From positions 37,998,021 to 38,062,020 of the forward strand of contig NC_135213.1 in NCBI RefSeq assembly GCF_052324685.1: 64,000 bases of DNA, read 5' to 3'. The position numbers and the translations under genes are program-made. Positions 62,641 through 64,000 of the stretch are shown piece by piece. Every line of letters begins with the position of its first letter. Position 1 is the stretch's first letter. This DNA is from Brachyhypopomus gauderio. Lineage: Eukaryota; Chordata; Actinopteri; Gymnotiformes; Hypopomidae. A model generated the notes under the pieces. The model saw nothing but the letters and a program-made list of their open reading frames with translations. It searched no databases and was not told where the DNA came from.

Positions 62641-64000
62641 CTGCGGAAACAAGATCAAAGTTAGCACTCGCTCATTAGAATCGGGATCCGTCTGGGCCGC
62701 GATCGGGCGGCTTCCAAACGATTGGATTTTTGAGACGAGGGGTCACTTCAGAACAGATTCATCATCCCACATGAAAGAAAGCATTGATCTTCAGAAATGC
62801 ACTCTGCTCTGGTGGAATCCCATGAGTATTTTGTTTCTGCCAAGTCTTCATTATGTACCATATACACACTCTGAGAAAGAAGGCCATGCATGCAAGAGAG
62901 AGAGAGAGAGAGAGAGGGAGGGAGAGAGAATGTAATGTCTTCCTACCCCGGCCTGTTCATGGCTGGCATTCTGGCAGCACAGGACCAGCAGAGACACGGA
63001 AGCTCACAGGCAGAGGAACAGCCGTCTGTCTTCTTCCAGGTCCCCAGTGACACACTTCAGCCACTCCCCAAATCTCCACCTGCAGCACCATCTCAGTGAT
63101 GTGTAAGCTGAGAGAAGAGTGTGCAGCCTGCATTTCTCTCCACAGCTGTGCCCTCTTTTCCCTTTCAATATCCTCTCCCCTGGCTTGCTTCTCTTTCTTT
63201 CTCTCAGCCGCACTCTCTCTCTCTCTCCCACTCTCTCCCTGTGTCCAATCGCTCTGCCTCTCCCTGCATCCACCCCCCCATCCACCCTCTCCCCCTCTCT
63301 GCATCTCTTCTCCATCTCTCTGTCTCTCCCAATCTCTCAGGGTAATTACTCTGAGTGCTGCATTGTAACAGTGATGGAGTACAGTGCACGGCGGAGACAA
63401 TAAGCCCGTGGTCTTTCCATCCTGTTCTGTAACCTGTACTGCCTCCTAAAGAATACAAAAACGTGCACTGACGCATGTCACACTCCACAGAGCCGGCGTA
63501 TGCTAAATGCTGCACTGCAGTATTTCTTAAATCCCCGCGCTGATGCATATAAAAATACACCAGAGGTGACATCAGTGGGCCTCTGTGCATCGGTGGTAAA
63601 TGGCAAACAGCCCTCCAGTGTTTCATGCTTGACAGTAGAAGCAGATTCTCACCCTTGTTCTCCACGTAGCTCCTCCCTACTGCCCGCTGGTATAATCCCA
63701 GCTTTTGTGCTAAAACTCCTTCCTGCATAAACAAATAAGCAATAGTGCAACACTGTTCCATAAGCATAACTCTGCAGAATTACGAGAACCCGCCACACGG
63801 TCCATCCCCCAACTTCGGCCAGTGCAGAACCGGGCCCGGTTGTCTGGTGACTGTTATTAGGACAGGCACTGGCTCCGGGGCAGGTGTCAGTGGACCGCAC
63901 AGTGTCTGCACTTGCTGCGGAGTAGTTAACCGTGCCGGAGTTGCGTGCCCGGGCCTGGAGACGGCCTCTGCCACGCTGCGACTCTGCGGCGCTTGTCTGA
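62641..64000. other. Likely CEP350-like intron or upstream region
   Basis: No exon seen. A GA microsatellite is at 62896-62929, and a C/T-rich tract is at about 63195-63335. Open frames on the minus strand here (for example 63204-63767) have no recognisable similarity and are biased by the simple repeats. Confidence 0.5.

Noticed and set aside
62957-63767. Minus-strand open frames as further CEP350-like exons
   Set aside because: Low-complexity Arg/Glu/Gly translation of CT-rich sequence and no similarity; no acceptor/donor pair in the right phase could be found.

Overview
The window is nuclear DNA from a ray-finned fish, most likely a teleost. Evidence: compact intron-containing vertebrate genes with GT/AG junctions, dense (CA)n/(CT)n microsatellites and minisatellites, a tRNA-derived fish-type SINE, and small non-autonomous DNA transposons. 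I could not fix the order or species. I read the exons by eye from protein similarity remembered from the human families plus splice junctions and phase; no search was run.

Layout, left to right: 3' half of rxra (+, 1440-4340); wdr5 (-, 7559-11029); a CpG-rich divergent promoter region (about 11.7-12.8 kb); brd3 (+, 13456-18929); a small unrecognised gene whose product ends in a CaaX-like box (-, 21879-22454); edf1 (-, 23970-25569); plpp7 (-, 27498-28946); fam78a (+, 30549-32116); an XPR1-like phosphate exporter gene (+, 33926-38841); a minisatellite-rich gap (39.5-42 kb); nacc2 (-, 42537-45039); a 4.7 kb repeat-rich gap; qsox2 (-, 49735-57841) with a 1.2 kb minisatellite in intron 1; and the 3' part of a CEP350-like CAP-Gly gene (-, 58618-62640, running off the right edge).

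The gene set matches human 9q34 (RXRA, WDR5, BRD3, EDF1, PLPP7, FAM78A, NACC2, QSOX2). The XPR1-like and CEP350-like genes are the exception: their human relatives lie on 1q25 beside QSOX1. The 1q and 9q34 regions are ancient duplicates (RXRG/RXRA, FAM78B/FAM78A, QSOX1/QSOX2), so this fish appears to keep 9q34-side copies of XPR1 and CEP350 that humans lack there. This is the most interesting signal in the window. Other points are two homopolymer +1 shifts in nacc2, microsatellites that serve directly as splice-acceptor pyrimidine tracts, a 10-bp microexon in the XPR1-like gene, and promoter motifs of the ZNF143 and NRF1 type.

These genes do not form one pathway. Nuclear and chromatin functions dominate (RXR ligand-dependent transcription, WDR5 H3K4 methylation complexes, BRD3 acetyl-histone reading, EDF1 coactivator, NACC2 repressor, PLPP7 nuclear envelope). 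The rest are a secretory-pathway sulfhydryl oxidase, a phosphate exporter and a centrosomal/microtubule protein. I saw no retrovirus-like, Polinton-like or other virus-derived element.
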